Shown one piece after another: positions 34,791-43,810 of a stretch of DNA of 64,000 nt. The position numbers were made by a program, and so were the translations under genes. The DNA is taken from assembly GCA_964247085.1 (NCBI GenBank), contig CAXTSX010000004.1, forward strand, positions 62,001-126,000. The letters run 5' to 3'. How positions within the stretch are numbered: the first letter of the stretch is position 1; each line of letters starts with the position of its first letter. Origin of the DNA: JAAFHZ01 sp964247085. Its GTDB lineage: Bacteria > Cyanobacteriota > Cyanobacteriia > Cyanobacteriales > Chamaesiphonaceae. The notes below the pieces were generated by a model. The model did not search any database and was not told the DNA's origin. It worked only from the letters and a program-made list of their open reading frames with translations.

Positions 34791-36797
34791 ATGACCCCTG
34801 AAATTACTGATCGCACTCACCAACTCCGCCAACAACTTCAAACCGCCGGATATGCCTACTACGTCTTAGACAATCCCATCATGGAAGACGCAGTATACGA
34901 TCGACTCTACCGCGAACTCCAAGACCTCGAACAACAACACCCCGAACTGATCACCCCCGACAGCCCCACCCAACGCATCGGCAGCAAACTCACCAGCCAA
35001 ACCGGCGCGGTGAAACACCGCATCCCCCTCTACAGCCTAGAAAACGCCTTCGACCTCACCGAATTCGCCAACTGGCAAACCGGCTGGCAACGAGTCGCCG
35101 GACAAGAAATCCAAGCCGAATACGTTTGCGAACTCAAAATCGATGGCAACGCCCTCGCCCTCACCTACCACAACGGCATCCTCGTACGCGGCTGCACCCG
35201 AGGCGATGGAGTCACCGGCGAAGACATCACCACCAACATCAAAACCATTCGATCGATCCCCCTCAAACTGGCTATCGAAAACCCCCCAGAGTTTGTCGAA
35301 ATTCGCGGCGAAGCCTTTATCCCCGTCGCCACCTTCAGCACCATCAATCAAGAACGGGAAGCCCAAGGCGAATCGCTGTTTGCCAACCCCCGCAACGCCG
35401 CCGCTGGCACTCTCCGTCAACTAGATCCCCAAATTGTCGCCAACCGCCGCCTAGATTTTTTTGCCTACACCCTGCACTGGCCAGACGAACAAGCGATCGA
35501 CTCCCAATGGGCATCCTTAGAATTTTTGAAAAAACTGGGATTCAAAGTCAATCCCAACTGCCAACTCTGTCCTGCTCTTGCCGGAGTTCAGGACTTCTAC
35601 GACCACTGGAATACCGCCCGCCTCGATCTGCCCTACATGACCGACGGTGTAGTGGTGAAAATCAATCCGATCGATCTCCAGCAAGAACTAGGCTTTACTA
35701 ACAAATTCCCCCGCTGGGCAGTCGCCCTCAAATACGCCGCCGAAGAGGCCCCCACCAAATTATTAGACATCAGCGTAAACGTCGGTCGTACCGGGGCGAT
35801 CACCCCCCTCGCCCATTTGCAACCGGTGCAACTAGCTGGCACCACCGTGCAACGCGCTACTCTACACAATAGCGATCGCATTGTCCAGCTCGGTCTGAAA
35901 ATTGGCGATACGGTAATTGTGCGCAAAGCCGGGGAGATCATCCCCGAAGTAGTGCGAGTATTGCCGGAACTACGGCCAGCCGATGCCCGAGACTTTGTAA
36001 TGCCGACCCATTGCCCAGTTTGTAGTCAGGCGGTCGTAAAATCGTCACTAGAAGCCGTGTTGCGCTGTATTAATCCCCGCTGTGCAGCGATTGTAAAAGG
36101 ATCGATCGTCCATTGGGTCAGTCGGGATGCCCTTGATATCAATGGCGTGGGTGAAAAATTAGTCGAACAACTAGTAGACAAGAGCCTAGTGACATCCGTG
36201 GCCGATCTCTATGATTTGACCTTAGAAAAAATGTTGGATCTAGAACGGATGGGCGAGAAATCTGCGACTAAAGCTTTGAGTGCGATCGAACAATCAAAAT
36301 CTCAACCCTGGTCGCGGGTTCTATATGGTTTGGGCATTCGTCATGTGGGCAGTTCCAACGCCGAAATAATCAGCCAGAAATTTACCAGCGCCGAGCAATT
36401 AGCTCAGGCCAAAGATCACGAAATTGAAAATATCTATGGTATTGGCAGCGAAATTGCTACCGCCGTTACCCTCTGGTTTCAACAGCCGGACAATTTAGAG
36501 TTGATAGCAAGATTGCGATCGGCTGGCCTAAACTTAGTAAGTGAGCAGACTATCACGACTGGTCCTCAGCCCCTCGGTGGTCAAGTTTTTGTAGTTACCG
36601 GTACCCTCCCCAACTTAAAGCGGGATGAAGCGAAAAAATTGATTCAACAAGCTGGTGGCAAAGTCACTGACTCGGTGAGTAGCCAAACCAATTATTTATT
36701 GGCTGGTGAAAAAGCAGGCTCCAAGCTGGCTAAGGCAGAGAAGCTCGGGGTGAAAGTTATTTCCGAGGCAGAATTAATGAGCTTATTGCAGGAATAA
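34791..36797 (+). CDS. ligA: NAD-dependent DNA ligase
   Basis: Seals nicks in replication and repair using NAD+. The 668 residues contain the full order: NAD-binding Ia domain, adenylation domain with the active lysine (CELKIDGNALAL), OB fold, a four-Cys zinc finger (CPVCSQ... and CINPRC), helix-hairpin-helix repeats and the C-terminal BRCT domain (GQVFVVTGTLPNLKRDEA). Full length. Its first ~270 codons are noticeably C-rich, with many CCC and ACC third positions, unlike its neighbours. Confidence 0.97.
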   Translation: MTPEITDRTHQLRQQLQTAGYAYYVLDNPIMEDAVYDRLYRELQDLEQQHPELITPDSPTQRIGSKLTSQTGAVKHRIPLYSLENAFDLTEFANWQTGWQRVAGQEIQAEYVCELKIDGNALALTYHNGILVRGCTRGDGVTGEDITTNIKTIRSIPLKLAIENPPEFVEIRGEAFIPVATFSTINQEREAQGESLFANPRNAAAGTLRQLDPQIVANRRLDFFAYTLHWPDEQAIDSQWASLEFLKKLGFKVNPNCQLCPALAGVQDFYDHWNTARLDLPYMTDGVVVKINPIDLQQELGFTNKFPRWAVALKYAAEEAPTKLLDISVNVGRTGAITPLAHLQPVQLAGTTVQRATLHNSDRIVQLGLKIGDTVIVRKAGEIIPEVVRVLPELRPADARDFVMPTHCPVCSQAVVKSSLEAVLRCINPRCAAIVKGSIVHWVSRDALDINGVGEKLVEQLVDKSLVTSVADLYDLTLEKMLDLERMGEKSATKALSAIEQSKSQPWSRVLYGLGIRHVGSSNAEIISQKFTSAEQLAQAKDHEIENIYGIGSEIATAVTLWFQQPDNLELIARLRSAGLNLVSEQTITTGPQPLGGQVFVVTGTLPNLKRDEAKKLIQQAGGKVTDSVSSQTNYLLAGEKAGSKLAKAEKLGVKVISEAELMSLLQE

Positions 36798-36827
36798 AAT
36801 TGCCATCAAAATAGTGGCTTTCGACCC

Positions 36828-37250
36828 TCAGGATTTAGCCTGAACTTGACCAGATAAATAGCGATACCAATCCATCGCGATCGATACATCGGTAAAAGGA
36901 ATACTAGCTTTAGAATCGGTTTTGAGGAACAGATCGATCGCAATGGACTTGCCGCGTTCTGGCAGATTCGGGTCATCTAGCCCAAAAGATTGATTATCAA
37001 TACACAGCTTGATTTCCCGTACATTGGATATTTGAACAGATTGCAGATCGATCGGCTCTTTCCGAGTGGGTTTACCCCAAGTCAGCTGATCATCTTTCTG
37101 GCCAAGCGCCGCATAAACATCATATTTATAGCGATCGAACTGTCCCGCCCAGCGCTCATAGGCTTGCAATTTTTGATACTCATTCCAACCGGCCCAAGCC
37201 AGCCAGAAGAAGGCTATGAGTAGCGGCAGCCACATTAATCCACGTTGCAT
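36828..37250 (-). CDS. Membrane-anchored hypothetical protein
   Basis: The 140 residues begin with a single hydrophobic segment at about 4-20 (LMWLPLLIAFFWLAWAGW) acting as an anchor or uncleaved signal, followed by a soluble domain with mixed alpha/beta character (YERWAGQFDRYKYD, then EIKLCIDNQSFGLDD). I recognise no catalytic motif or named family. It lies convergent to ligA with 30 bases between them and upstream of no obvious partner. Confidence 0.6.
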   Translation of the reverse strand: MQRGLMWLPLLIAFFWLAWAGWNEYQKLQAYERWAGQFDRYKYDVYAALGQKDDQLTWGKPTRKEPIDLQSVQISNVREIKLCIDNQSFGLDDPNLPERGKSIAIDLFLKTDSKASIPFTDVSIAMDWYRYLSGQVQAKS

Positions 37251-37297
37251 CGATATCTCCAGTTAATTTTCGGCTTACCTTTCCAAGCTATATCTAT

Positions 37298-37888
37298 TTA
37301 GCTTTCCGAGCTTGGTTCTGTGGCAAATATAATATCCTCGTAAACTTGTTCGATGGGAAAAGTCAATGTAACGCTGGTCAGCTCCACCGTATCACCTGGA
37401 TCATAGTCAATAATCCGCCAGTTATCGTCACCAGTTTTGCGAAATAGTTCGATCGCCATCGTCTCAGAATCAACCAGAGCATATTCTTGCAAAATAGGAT
37501 TACGCCGATATAGTTTGAACTTATTTCCTCGGTCATAAGCTTCAGTAGAAGAGGAGAGGACTTCGATGATCAGGCAGGGGTAGGTGATGTATTGGATATT
37601 GGTTTTATCTCTCTCATCACAGGTAACACTAACATCGGGATATACATAGTGACTGGAAGTATGGATGTTGACTCTGCAATCAGAATTACCTGTTTGACAA
37701 CTACTACCTCGCAGGTGGTTTTTCAGCAGAAAGGCAACGTTCAATGCAATCCGCCCATGATTTAAAGTTCCACCAGTCATCGCATAAACTTCACCATCAA
37801 TGTACTCATGACGAACTTGTTGCTGTTCTTCCCAAGCAAAGTACTCTGCGGGGGTGAATCTAGGAAAATTTTCTTTAGCAGCAATCAT
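37298..37888 (-). CDS. Uma2 family protein (DUF820, PD-(D/E)XK fold)
   Basis: This 196-residue protein has the Uma2 signature: N-terminal FTPAEYFAWEEQQQVRHEYIDGEVYAM, then a core with YPDVSVTCD and LIIEVLSSSTEAYDRG, the D...E.L positions of the restriction-endonuclease-like fold. A C-terminal YALVDSETM segment follows. The family is hugely expanded in cyanobacteria and its biological role is unproven. It is full length and monocistronic. Confidence 0.85.
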   Translation of the reverse strand: MIAAKENFPRFTPAEYFAWEEQQQVRHEYIDGEVYAMTGGTLNHGRIALNVAFLLKNHLRGSSCQTGNSDCRVNIHTSSHYVYPDVSVTCDERDKTNIQYITYPCLIIEVLSSSTEAYDRGNKFKLYRRNPILQEYALVDSETMAIELFRKTGDDNWRIIDYDPGDTVELTSVTLTFPIEQVYEDIIFATEPSSES

Positions 37889-37997
37889 CTTAAAACCTTA
37901 AAAACAATGAACTGACTGGTTTTCGACTTTTACATTATATCACCAGTCTGATTTTGATTTAGTTTGTTGATAATACATGCAAATGTCTACTCTCACC

Positions 37998-38022
37998 AAA
38001 AAAGCCCGCATTTAGCGGGCTT
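37998..38022 (-). terminator. typA terminator
   Basis: AAGCCCGC, a five-base loop, GCGGGCTT, and a run of A on the plus strand at 37998-38003 that reads as a T-run on the minus strand. It lies 39 bases past the typA stop and should end that transcript. Confidence 0.8.
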
Positions 38023-38060
38023 AGAAATTATTTCAATTCAAGTTAATACACTACCGAATA

Positions 38061-39848
38061 TTAGCGTTTAACTAACTTCTTGGAGAGCTTCCGCAGGCGA
38101 ATGGATTCCGGCGTTACTTCCACCATTTCATCAGGCCCAATGTACTCCAAAGCCCGCTCTAGATTCATATCGATCGGAGCCTGCAATTGCACCAATTCTT
38201 CCCCACCCGAAGCCCGGTGGTTAGTAAGCTGCTTGCTCTTACAGATATTCAGCTCCATATCTTGACCCCGGTTATTTTCACCGATGATCATGCCTTTATA
38301 GACCTTAGTCCCGGGCTTGATAAAGAACGTACCGCGATCCTCAGCACCCATCAACGAATAGTCAGTCGCTACCCCTTCTTCAAAAGAAATTAGGACACCA
38401 TTGCGGCGGGCTGTAATATCGCCACAGACGGGGCGATATTCCAAGAAGCTGTGGTTCATGATGCCGTCGCCTCTGGTGGCGCGCATAAAGTCACCCCGGA
38501 AGCCAATTAAGCCTCTGGCCGGTACCACAAATTCTAGGATCGATCGACCGTTAGAAGCCATCATATTTTGCATTTCGGCTTTGCGCTGACCCAAACGTTC
38601 GACACAACCACCAACGGCTTCTTCGGGCACGTCTAAGGCCAGCAACTCGTAAGGCTCACATTTTTGACCGTTAATTTCCCGATAAATTACCTGCGGCTGA
38701 GATACTTGGAATTCGTATCCTTCCCGACGCATGGTTTCAATCAGAATGCCCAAGTGCAATTCACCCCGGCCAGAAACAGAAAGTTTGTCAGGTGAATCAG
38801 TTTCTTCGACGCGCAAAGCAACGTTGGTATCGAGTTCTTTGAACAGTCGATCGCGCACTTGACGAGAAGTTACCAGCTTGCCTTCTTGACCCGCAAATGG
38901 TGAATCATTTACGCAGAAAGTCATTTGCAAAGTAGGTTCATCCACTTTGATCATCGGCAGTGCCAACGGTTCATCCGGGCAAGCGATCGTTTCCCCAATG
39001 TTGGCATCCGCAAACCCAGCTACGGCAATAATGTTACCGGCACTAGCCGATGGGATATCAATCCGCTTCAAACCTTCAAAACCCATCAGCTTACTGATTT
39101 TGCCCTTGAGGATCGAGCCGTCTTCCCGTAGCAAGGAAGCCTGTTGACCCATTTTGATGGTGCCGTTATGCACCTTACCAATCACGATCCGACCTAAGTA
39201 ATCGGAGTAGTCGATGGTGGTAACTTGCAGTTGCAGCGGCTTTTCAGAGTCACCAACGGGAGGTGGCACATGGCGCAAGATGGCATTGAAGAGTGGCTCC
39301 ATTGTGGTGCTTTCTTCTTCTAATTTATCTTTGGCAAAGCCAGAGATGCCGGAAGCAAACAGATGCGGGAAGTCGCACTGGTCGTCATCAGCACCTAATT
39401 CGACGAACAAGTCAAATACTTTATCAACAGCAGCATCCGGTTCAGCGGAAGGTCGATCGATCTTGTTGACTACCACGATCGGACGTAAGCCTTTGGCTAG
39501 GGCTTTGGTCAGAACAAAGCGGGTCTGGGGCATTGGGCCTTCGTTGGCATCGACGATCAAAATACAGCCATCGACCATGCCTAATACCCGTTCGACTTCG
39601 CCACCAAAGTCGGCGTGTCCAGGGGTATCGATGATGTTGATCAGGGTGTCTTTGTACCGGACAGCGGTGTTCTTGGACAGAATTGTAATACCACGTTCAC
39701 GCTCGATGTCGTTGGAATCCATCACGCAGGTAGGCACTTCTTCGCCCTCGCGGAAAATTCCAGACTGTTTGAGCAATGCATCAACGAGGGTTGTTTTACC
39801 GTGGTCTACGTGGGCGATAATCGCAACGTTACGAATGGGAATCGTCAT
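38061..39848 (-). CDS. typA: Ribosome-associated GTPase TypA/BipA
   Basis: A translational GTPase of the EF-G family that helps 50S assembly and stress translation. The 595 residues begin with IIAHVDHGKTTLVDAL (G1), then RERGITI (G2), DTPGHADF (G3) and NKIDRP (G4). EF-G-like domains and the unique C-terminal domain follow (HRASGGEELVQL, LEYIGPDEMVEVTP). Full length with an ATG start. It is transcribed alone and followed by its own terminator. Confidence 0.97.
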   Translation of the reverse strand: MTIPIRNVAIIAHVDHGKTTLVDALLKQSGIFREGEEVPTCVMDSNDIERERGITILSKNTAVRYKDTLINIIDTPGHADFGGEVERVLGMVDGCILIVDANEGPMPQTRFVLTKALAKGLRPIVVVNKIDRPSAEPDAAVDKVFDLFVELGADDDQCDFPHLFASGISGFAKDKLEEESTTMEPLFNAILRHVPPPVGDSEKPLQLQVTTIDYSDYLGRIVIGKVHNGTIKMGQQASLLREDGSILKGKISKLMGFEGLKRIDIPSASAGNIIAVAGFADANIGETIACPDEPLALPMIKVDEPTLQMTFCVNDSPFAGQEGKLVTSRQVRDRLFKELDTNVALRVEETDSPDKLSVSGRGELHLGILIETMRREGYEFQVSQPQVIYREINGQKCEPYELLALDVPEEAVGGCVERLGQRKAEMQNMMASNGRSILEFVVPARGLIGFRGDFMRATRGDGIMNHSFLEYRPVCGDITARRNGVLISFEEGVATDYSLMGAEDRGTFFIKPGTKVYKGMIIGENNRGQDMELNICKSKQLTNHRASGGEELVQLQAPIDMNLERALEYIGPDEMVEVTPESIRLRKLSKKLVKR

Positions 39849-40056
39849 AAGTTAGAGAGAAGTAACTCGCAATATAAATTTTCGTGCTATCGATCGAAGG
39901 ATTGTGAACAATCATTTACAATTCTACCTTATGACTTTGGCTTAGGGATTAGCTTTTGGTCAGAGTAAAAACATTTCGTGATCCCCAGAGGCTTTTGGTC
40001 AGTGGTGGGCAGCAGAAAGACCATATATTTGAAGAAACAAATTATTTTAAAAAGCC

Positions 40057-41226
40057 ATGGATGTTAGCCAAGCCGTTCAAAAACTCTACGATACCTATCC
40101 TTTCCCACCAGATCCATTACTGGATGAAATACCGCCGGGATATAACTGGCGCTGGCAGTGGCAAGCATCCCACAGTTTTTGTTTAGGGCAAATGGCTGCT
40201 AAGTCGGATGTGCGAATTTTGGATGCGGGTTGTGGCACGGGCGTGAGTACCGAATATTTAGTACATCTCAATCCCCAGGCTAACGTGGTCGCGATCGATA
40301 TCAGCGCTGGTACCTTAGCTGTCGCGAAAGAACGCTGTCAGCGATCGGGAGCGGAACGGGTGGAATTCCACCACATGAGTTTGTTTGATGTCGATCAGCT
40401 GCCTGGCGAATTTGATTTAATTAATTCCGTGGGAGTTTTACACCATACTGCTGACCCTAAAGGCGGCATCCAAGCCCTGGCCAAAAAATTGGCTCCGGGT
40501 GGCTTGCTGCATATTTTTGTCTATGGCGAAGTGGGTCGCTGGGAAATTAGCCTGATGCAAAAGGCGATCGCGATGCTTCAGGGTGATCAAAAAGGTAACT
40601 ACACTGATGGGGTAAAAGTAGGTCGGGAAATCTTCGCCAATTTACCAGAAACTAATCGGCTGGTGACTCGGGAAAAATCGCGCTGGTCACTAGAAAATCA
40701 GCGGGATGAATGTTTTGCTGATATGTATGTGCATCCCCAAGAAATTGACTACAATGCGGAAACAATTTTTGAGTTGATTGATGCGGCGGGTTTGGAGTTT
40801 ATGGGTTTCTCGAATCCGCAGTTTTGGCAGCTGGAAAGGTTGCTGGGCAAAGCGCCGGACTTAATGGAACGAGCAGCCGGATTGAGTGAAAGACAACGAT
40901 ATCGGTTGATTGAGTTGCTGGATCCGGAAGTTACTCACTATGAATTTTTCTTGGGTAAACCACCGCTGACTAGGGCGGATTGGTCGCAAGATCAGGCATT
41001 GCTGTCGGCGAAACCGCAGCGGCATCCTTGTATGGAGGGTTGGCCGAGCCGTAGTTTCTTTAACTTCGACTATCAAATTGCCAATGTTGATGATGCGGAG
41101 TTTGCTTTCCTGTCAGCTTGTGATGGTGTGCGATCGGTGCAAGAGTTGCTAACTGAGACGGGGATTGATTTGGCAGGAGTTCGATCGCTCCAGCAAAAGC
41201 AGTTGATTATGCTGAAAGCTTCTTGA
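40057..41226 (+). CDS. Class I SAM-dependent methyltransferase
   Basis: This 389-residue protein has the SAM-binding motif I LDAGCGTGVSTEYL near 55-65, an acidic end of strand 2 (VAIDIS) and a post-motif with SVGVLHHTADPKG. The N-terminal VQKLYDTYPFPPDP and an extended C-terminal ~180 residues are typical of a cyanobacterial methyltransferase family whose substrate is unknown. The last ~17 codons are repeated 0.75 kb downstream beyond the MazEF cassette. The start is ATG at 40057. Confidence 0.85.
   Translation: MDVSQAVQKLYDTYPFPPDPLLDEIPPGYNWRWQWQASHSFCLGQMAAKSDVRILDAGCGTGVSTEYLVHLNPQANVVAIDISAGTLAVAKERCQRSGAERVEFHHMSLFDVDQLPGEFDLINSVGVLHHTADPKGGIQALAKKLAPGGLLHIFVYGEVGRWEISLMQKAIAMLQGDQKGNYTDGVKVGREIFANLPETNRLVTREKSRWSLENQRDECFADMYVHPQEIDYNAETIFELIDAAGLEFMGFSNPQFWQLERLLGKAPDLMERAAGLSERQRYRLIELLDPEVTHYEFFLGKPPLTRADWSQDQALLSAKPQRHPCMEGWPSRSFFNFDYQIANVDDAEFAFLSACDGVRSVQELLTETGIDLAGVRSLQQKQLIMLKAS
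41179..41226 (+). repeat. Left copy of the methyltransferase-end repeat
   Basis: The last ~48 bases of the methyltransferase gene (coding VRSLQQKQLIMLKAS) reappear at 41929-41977 as a near copy. Together they bracket the MazEF module as direct repeats. Confidence 0.8.
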
Positions 41227-41246
41227 AACTTGGGTCTTGCAGTCTT

Positions 41247-41268
41247 GGTATAACTGAGGTATAACTGA
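41247..41268 (+). promoter_or_regulatory. Tandem 11-bp repeat, probable antitoxin operator
   Basis: GGTATAACTGA occurs twice back to back, exactly 11 bases apart, ending 27 bases before the mazE start. Ribbon-helix-helix or MazE antitoxins commonly autoregulate by binding such upstream repeats. The assignment is inferred from position. Confidence 0.5.
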
Positions 41269-41295
41269 AAAGTAACGATGTTGATTGGTATTGCC

Positions 41296-41532
41296 ATGAA
41301 AACCGCTATTTCTCTTCCTGATGCAGTTTTTACCGAAGCCGAAGCCTTAGCAAAACAGTTGGGCTTGTCCCGCAGTGAGCTGTACTCTAGGGCTTTACAA
41401 GCTTTTTTGGGTAAGTACGATCGGCAGCAAATGTTGAGTAGGTTAAATGAGGTGTATGCGGTAGAGTCTTCTGATCTAGACCCAGAGCTAGCGCAGATGC
41501 AGTTTTCTTCATTGGCTCATGAGGATTGGTAA
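41296..41532 (+). CDS. mazE: MazE-family antitoxin (ribbon-helix-helix type)
   Basis: 78 residues from the ATG at 41296 (MKTAISLPDAVFTEAEALA). An upstream in-frame ATG at 41278 would add six residues lacking the family opening. The N-terminus is a ribbon-helix-helix DNA-binding unit (KTAISLPD..., LGLSRSELYSRAL), and the acidic tail ends LAHEDW and would wrap the toxin. The stop overlaps the mazF start (TAATG), as is typical of a co-translated module. The direct repeats at 41247 may be its operator. Confidence 0.85.
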   Translation: MKTAISLPDAVFTEAEALAKQLGLSRSELYSRALQAFLGKYDRQQMLSRLNEVYAVESSDLDPELAQMQFSSLAHEDW

Positions 41533-41870
41533 TGTATCGAGGGGAAATTTGGTGGGCAAGTTTGCCGGAACCGGTGGGTTCGGAGCCTGGTTATAATCGT
41601 CCGGTGTTGGTGATTCAAGATGATACTTTTACTCAAAGTTGGATCAATACGATTATTGTGTTGGTGATTACTTCTAATCTTCAGTTAGCGGCAGCGCCTG
41701 GTAATGTGTTGTTGCCAAAGGCGGCATCGGGCTTACCAAAAGATTCGGTGGCTAATGTTTCTCAGATTCTGACGTTAGATAAAAAGTTTTTGGTGGAGCG
41801 AATTGGGGCGCTGCCTGATCATTTACGGGAGGAAGTGGATCAGGGTATTAGGACTATTTTGTATTTGTAG
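41532..41870 (+). CDS. mazF: MazF-family mRNA interferase toxin
   Basis: Sequence-specific endoribonuclease toxin of the PemK/MazF family. The 112 residues contain YRGEIWWASLPEPVGSEPG followed by NRPVLVIQDDTF (the conserved R and loop), then a SLP-like segment with GLPKDSVANVSQILTLDK. I start at the ATG at 41532 overlapping the mazE stop. An ATG two codons upstream would also work. The pair is complete and looks functional. It lies between two copies of the methyltransferase gene's 3' end. Confidence 0.9.
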   Translation: MYRGEIWWASLPEPVGSEPGYNRPVLVIQDDTFTQSWINTIIVLVITSNLQLAAAPGNVLLPKAASGLPKDSVANVSQILTLDKKFLVERIGALPDHLREEVDQGIRTILYL

Positions 41871-41928
41871 TTATTGCCCTAAGAATTCTTTCTTGGGTTG
41901 AAATTGGGAAGTTAGGGGGCAATCTTGT

Positions 41929-41977
41929 GGTTCGATCGCTTCAAAAAAAGCAGTTGATCATGCTGAAAGCAGTCTAG
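41929..41977 (+). pseudogene. Right copy: duplicated 3' end of the methyltransferase gene
   Basis: TTCGATCGCTTCAAAAAAAG followed by CAGTTGATCATGCTGAAAGC and a TAG stop encodes VRSLQKKQLIMLKAV, almost identical to the true gene end (VRSLQQKQLIMLKAS) at 41179-41226. No upstream methyltransferase sequence precedes it. A GTGGGCATTGCCCAC palindrome follows at 41990-42004. Confidence 0.8.
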
Positions 41978-42050
41978 CTTTATTAATTGGTGGGCATTGC
42001 CCACGCTTAAATAGACTTTTTCCAATAATTTGATAAATAAGTAAGAGATG

Positions 42051-43448
42051 TTAAATCTTTTCTAACTTCTGTTCCAATTTAGGATAGCACTCAAGGATAG
42101 ACTTAATTTCTTCTGAAGTAAATCCTAATACTTGAAGAAAATGCAACTGAAAAAATGCTTCCATCTTATAGCAAAGAGATAGTAATTCCTCGTTGTTTGC
42201 TGCTTTTGATTTCAAGGATTGATCATAATGAGTTAGATAATTTCTAGTGTCCACAATCCTAGAGATTATTTTATTTCGCTCCTTTTCAGTCCCTACTAAA
42301 TTTTTAAATGGCTCAATAATACTGTTAATCCTTTTTCTAAGAGGAATTTCATTTCCATGATTCAGTCTGCCTTTTAACCATTCTTTATTATCTTCAGGAC
42401 ATTTAGAAATAATTTCTTCGACTAACTCTTTGAATTTTTGCTCATCCATTAATTTTTCGGTAGATGTTCTTCGATGATATGTTTCTAAACCTTGTACCAA
42501 TGCTAGAAATTTACCATCTAGATACTTTTGTGCTCCCATCTTTGTTGAAAAATATAGACTTAAAGCAGGATCAATTTGATCATAAGCATCGATCCAATTA
42601 TTAATTATTTTCTCAGCATTATTTTTGATTTGTCCATATCTAAAAAGCATTCGATGCCATTCAATCTTTGAAGCATCTCCCAAATATGGGAGGCTGGGGT
42701 AGTAAATTCCTATGGGAACAGGTGTTAAATTACCATCGCCAGTATCTCGGGAAATATTATTAGATGTCGCAACTATATATTCTAAACATACAATCTTATC
42801 AATGGCAAAACACAACAAGGTCGTTATCTTATGGGCAATATCTATGAATACATCTAATGCTCTTTCTTCTGTAGACACTAACTCAAAATAAGTTTTTTGA
42901 GTTATCTTGAATTCTGTTGTGCTTGATGGAGTAGAAAGCAATGAATAGAATTTAATTATTAACTGCATCCCATTATTGAGATTAATGATTATTTCCTTTG
43001 GCCGTGAATATATGATTTCTATATTTTCCAAATCACCTTTTTTTCTAAATTCAACTTCACGTATTCCCACCCATTCATCAATTCCTTCTATGGAAAATCT
43101 AAAAGTATTAAAAGATATATTTTCTTTTTCCTTATATTCAACTCTAGTAAAAGCTTTGTTTACATGAATTAGTGACTTTTTAGATACTCCCCCCAACGAA
43201 CTATTTTTCTGCTTGTAAAAGCAGTCATCAAGAGTTACAGATCCATACTCTTCAATAATACCGACGATTCTTTCTAAATTATCATTATTATTGTGCATTG
43301 CCTGGAGTGGGTCTGGATTGAACAATTCAATTACTTCAAGTTCAATATTTCCACCATCTGATATACGGAGAGTTCCTGGTATTTTTCTATCCGGCAAAGA
43401 AGGAAGCCAAAAATAGCCAGACTTTTTAAATTCTTCTTTTATTCTCAT
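42051..43448 (-). CDS. apeA: ApeA-like anti-phage HEPN protein
   Basis: The 465-residue protein has an N-terminal beta-rich ~230-residue domain (YFWLPSLPDRKIPGTL, starting as in ApeA N-terminal domain proteins) and a C-terminal helical HEPN domain. The HEPN ribonuclease motif RxxxxH is present as R402NYLTH407 (VDTRNYLTHYDQ). ApeA was described as a single-gene abortive-infection defence protein whose HEPN RNase is triggered by phage. The gene is strikingly AT-rich compared with its flanks, which points to horizontal acquisition. It is complete and lies in an accessory stretch. Confidence 0.8.
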   Translation of the reverse strand: MRIKEEFKKSGYFWLPSLPDRKIPGTLRISDGGNIELEVIELFNPDPLQAMHNNNDNLERIVGIIEEYGSVTLDDCFYKQKNSSLGGVSKKSLIHVNKAFTRVEYKEKENISFNTFRFSIEGIDEWVGIREVEFRKKGDLENIEIIYSRPKEIIINLNNGMQLIIKFYSLLSTPSSTTEFKITQKTYFELVSTEERALDVFIDIAHKITTLLCFAIDKIVCLEYIVATSNNISRDTGDGNLTPVPIGIYYPSLPYLGDASKIEWHRMLFRYGQIKNNAEKIINNWIDAYDQIDPALSLYFSTKMGAQKYLDGKFLALVQGLETYHRRTSTEKLMDEQKFKELVEEIISKCPEDNKEWLKGRLNHGNEIPLRKRINSIIEPFKNLVGTEKERNKIISRIVDTRNYLTHYDQSLKSKAANNEELLSLCYKMEAFFQLHFLQVLGFTSEEIKSILECYPKLEQKLEKI

Positions 43449-43810
43449 GAAAATATTTCAACTGAATTGAGTAAAGTAACGAGGAGCAAATCCATCAGAT
43501 TCATCTTGATTGATTTGTTGGCATAGCCTCAATTTTGCGCAATCGCATCAGGACTTTTCGCTGGATACAGTTAAGCAACCTATATTAATAATATTAATGC
43601 ATAACTAACCGAATCGGTTGCAATTTCGATAAAGGTGGTCATTGCTCACAATCCCAAATCTAGATACAACAAAAGATTTGAGTATTTTGGTGATAAAAAT
43701 TTTTATGTTTATTCTATCCCTGAACCAAAGCGATCGATTGTCAGAGAAGAAGTGCGATCAGCTTAGATTGAACTAAAAGCTGATCGATTCATGATAAACC
43801 AAGGATTGCT
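43449..43810. other. Gene-poor stretch, possible gene remnants plus repeat R1
   Basis: No intact gene is seen. The minus strand near 43490-43560 has a short open stretch (KVLMRLRKIEAMPTNQ) ending in a stop, which may be a decayed gene end. The rest is repeat R1 and AT-rich DNA. Confidence 0.4.

Noticed and set aside
35037..35701. Frames of 93-191 codons within ligA.
   Set aside because: Caused by the C-rich codon usage of the ligA 5' part. None has a domain or start context.
39214..39968. Plus-strand frames of 117-213 codons opposite typA.
   Set aside because: They are antisense shadows of the highly conserved typA gene and have low-complexity Ser/Arg composition.
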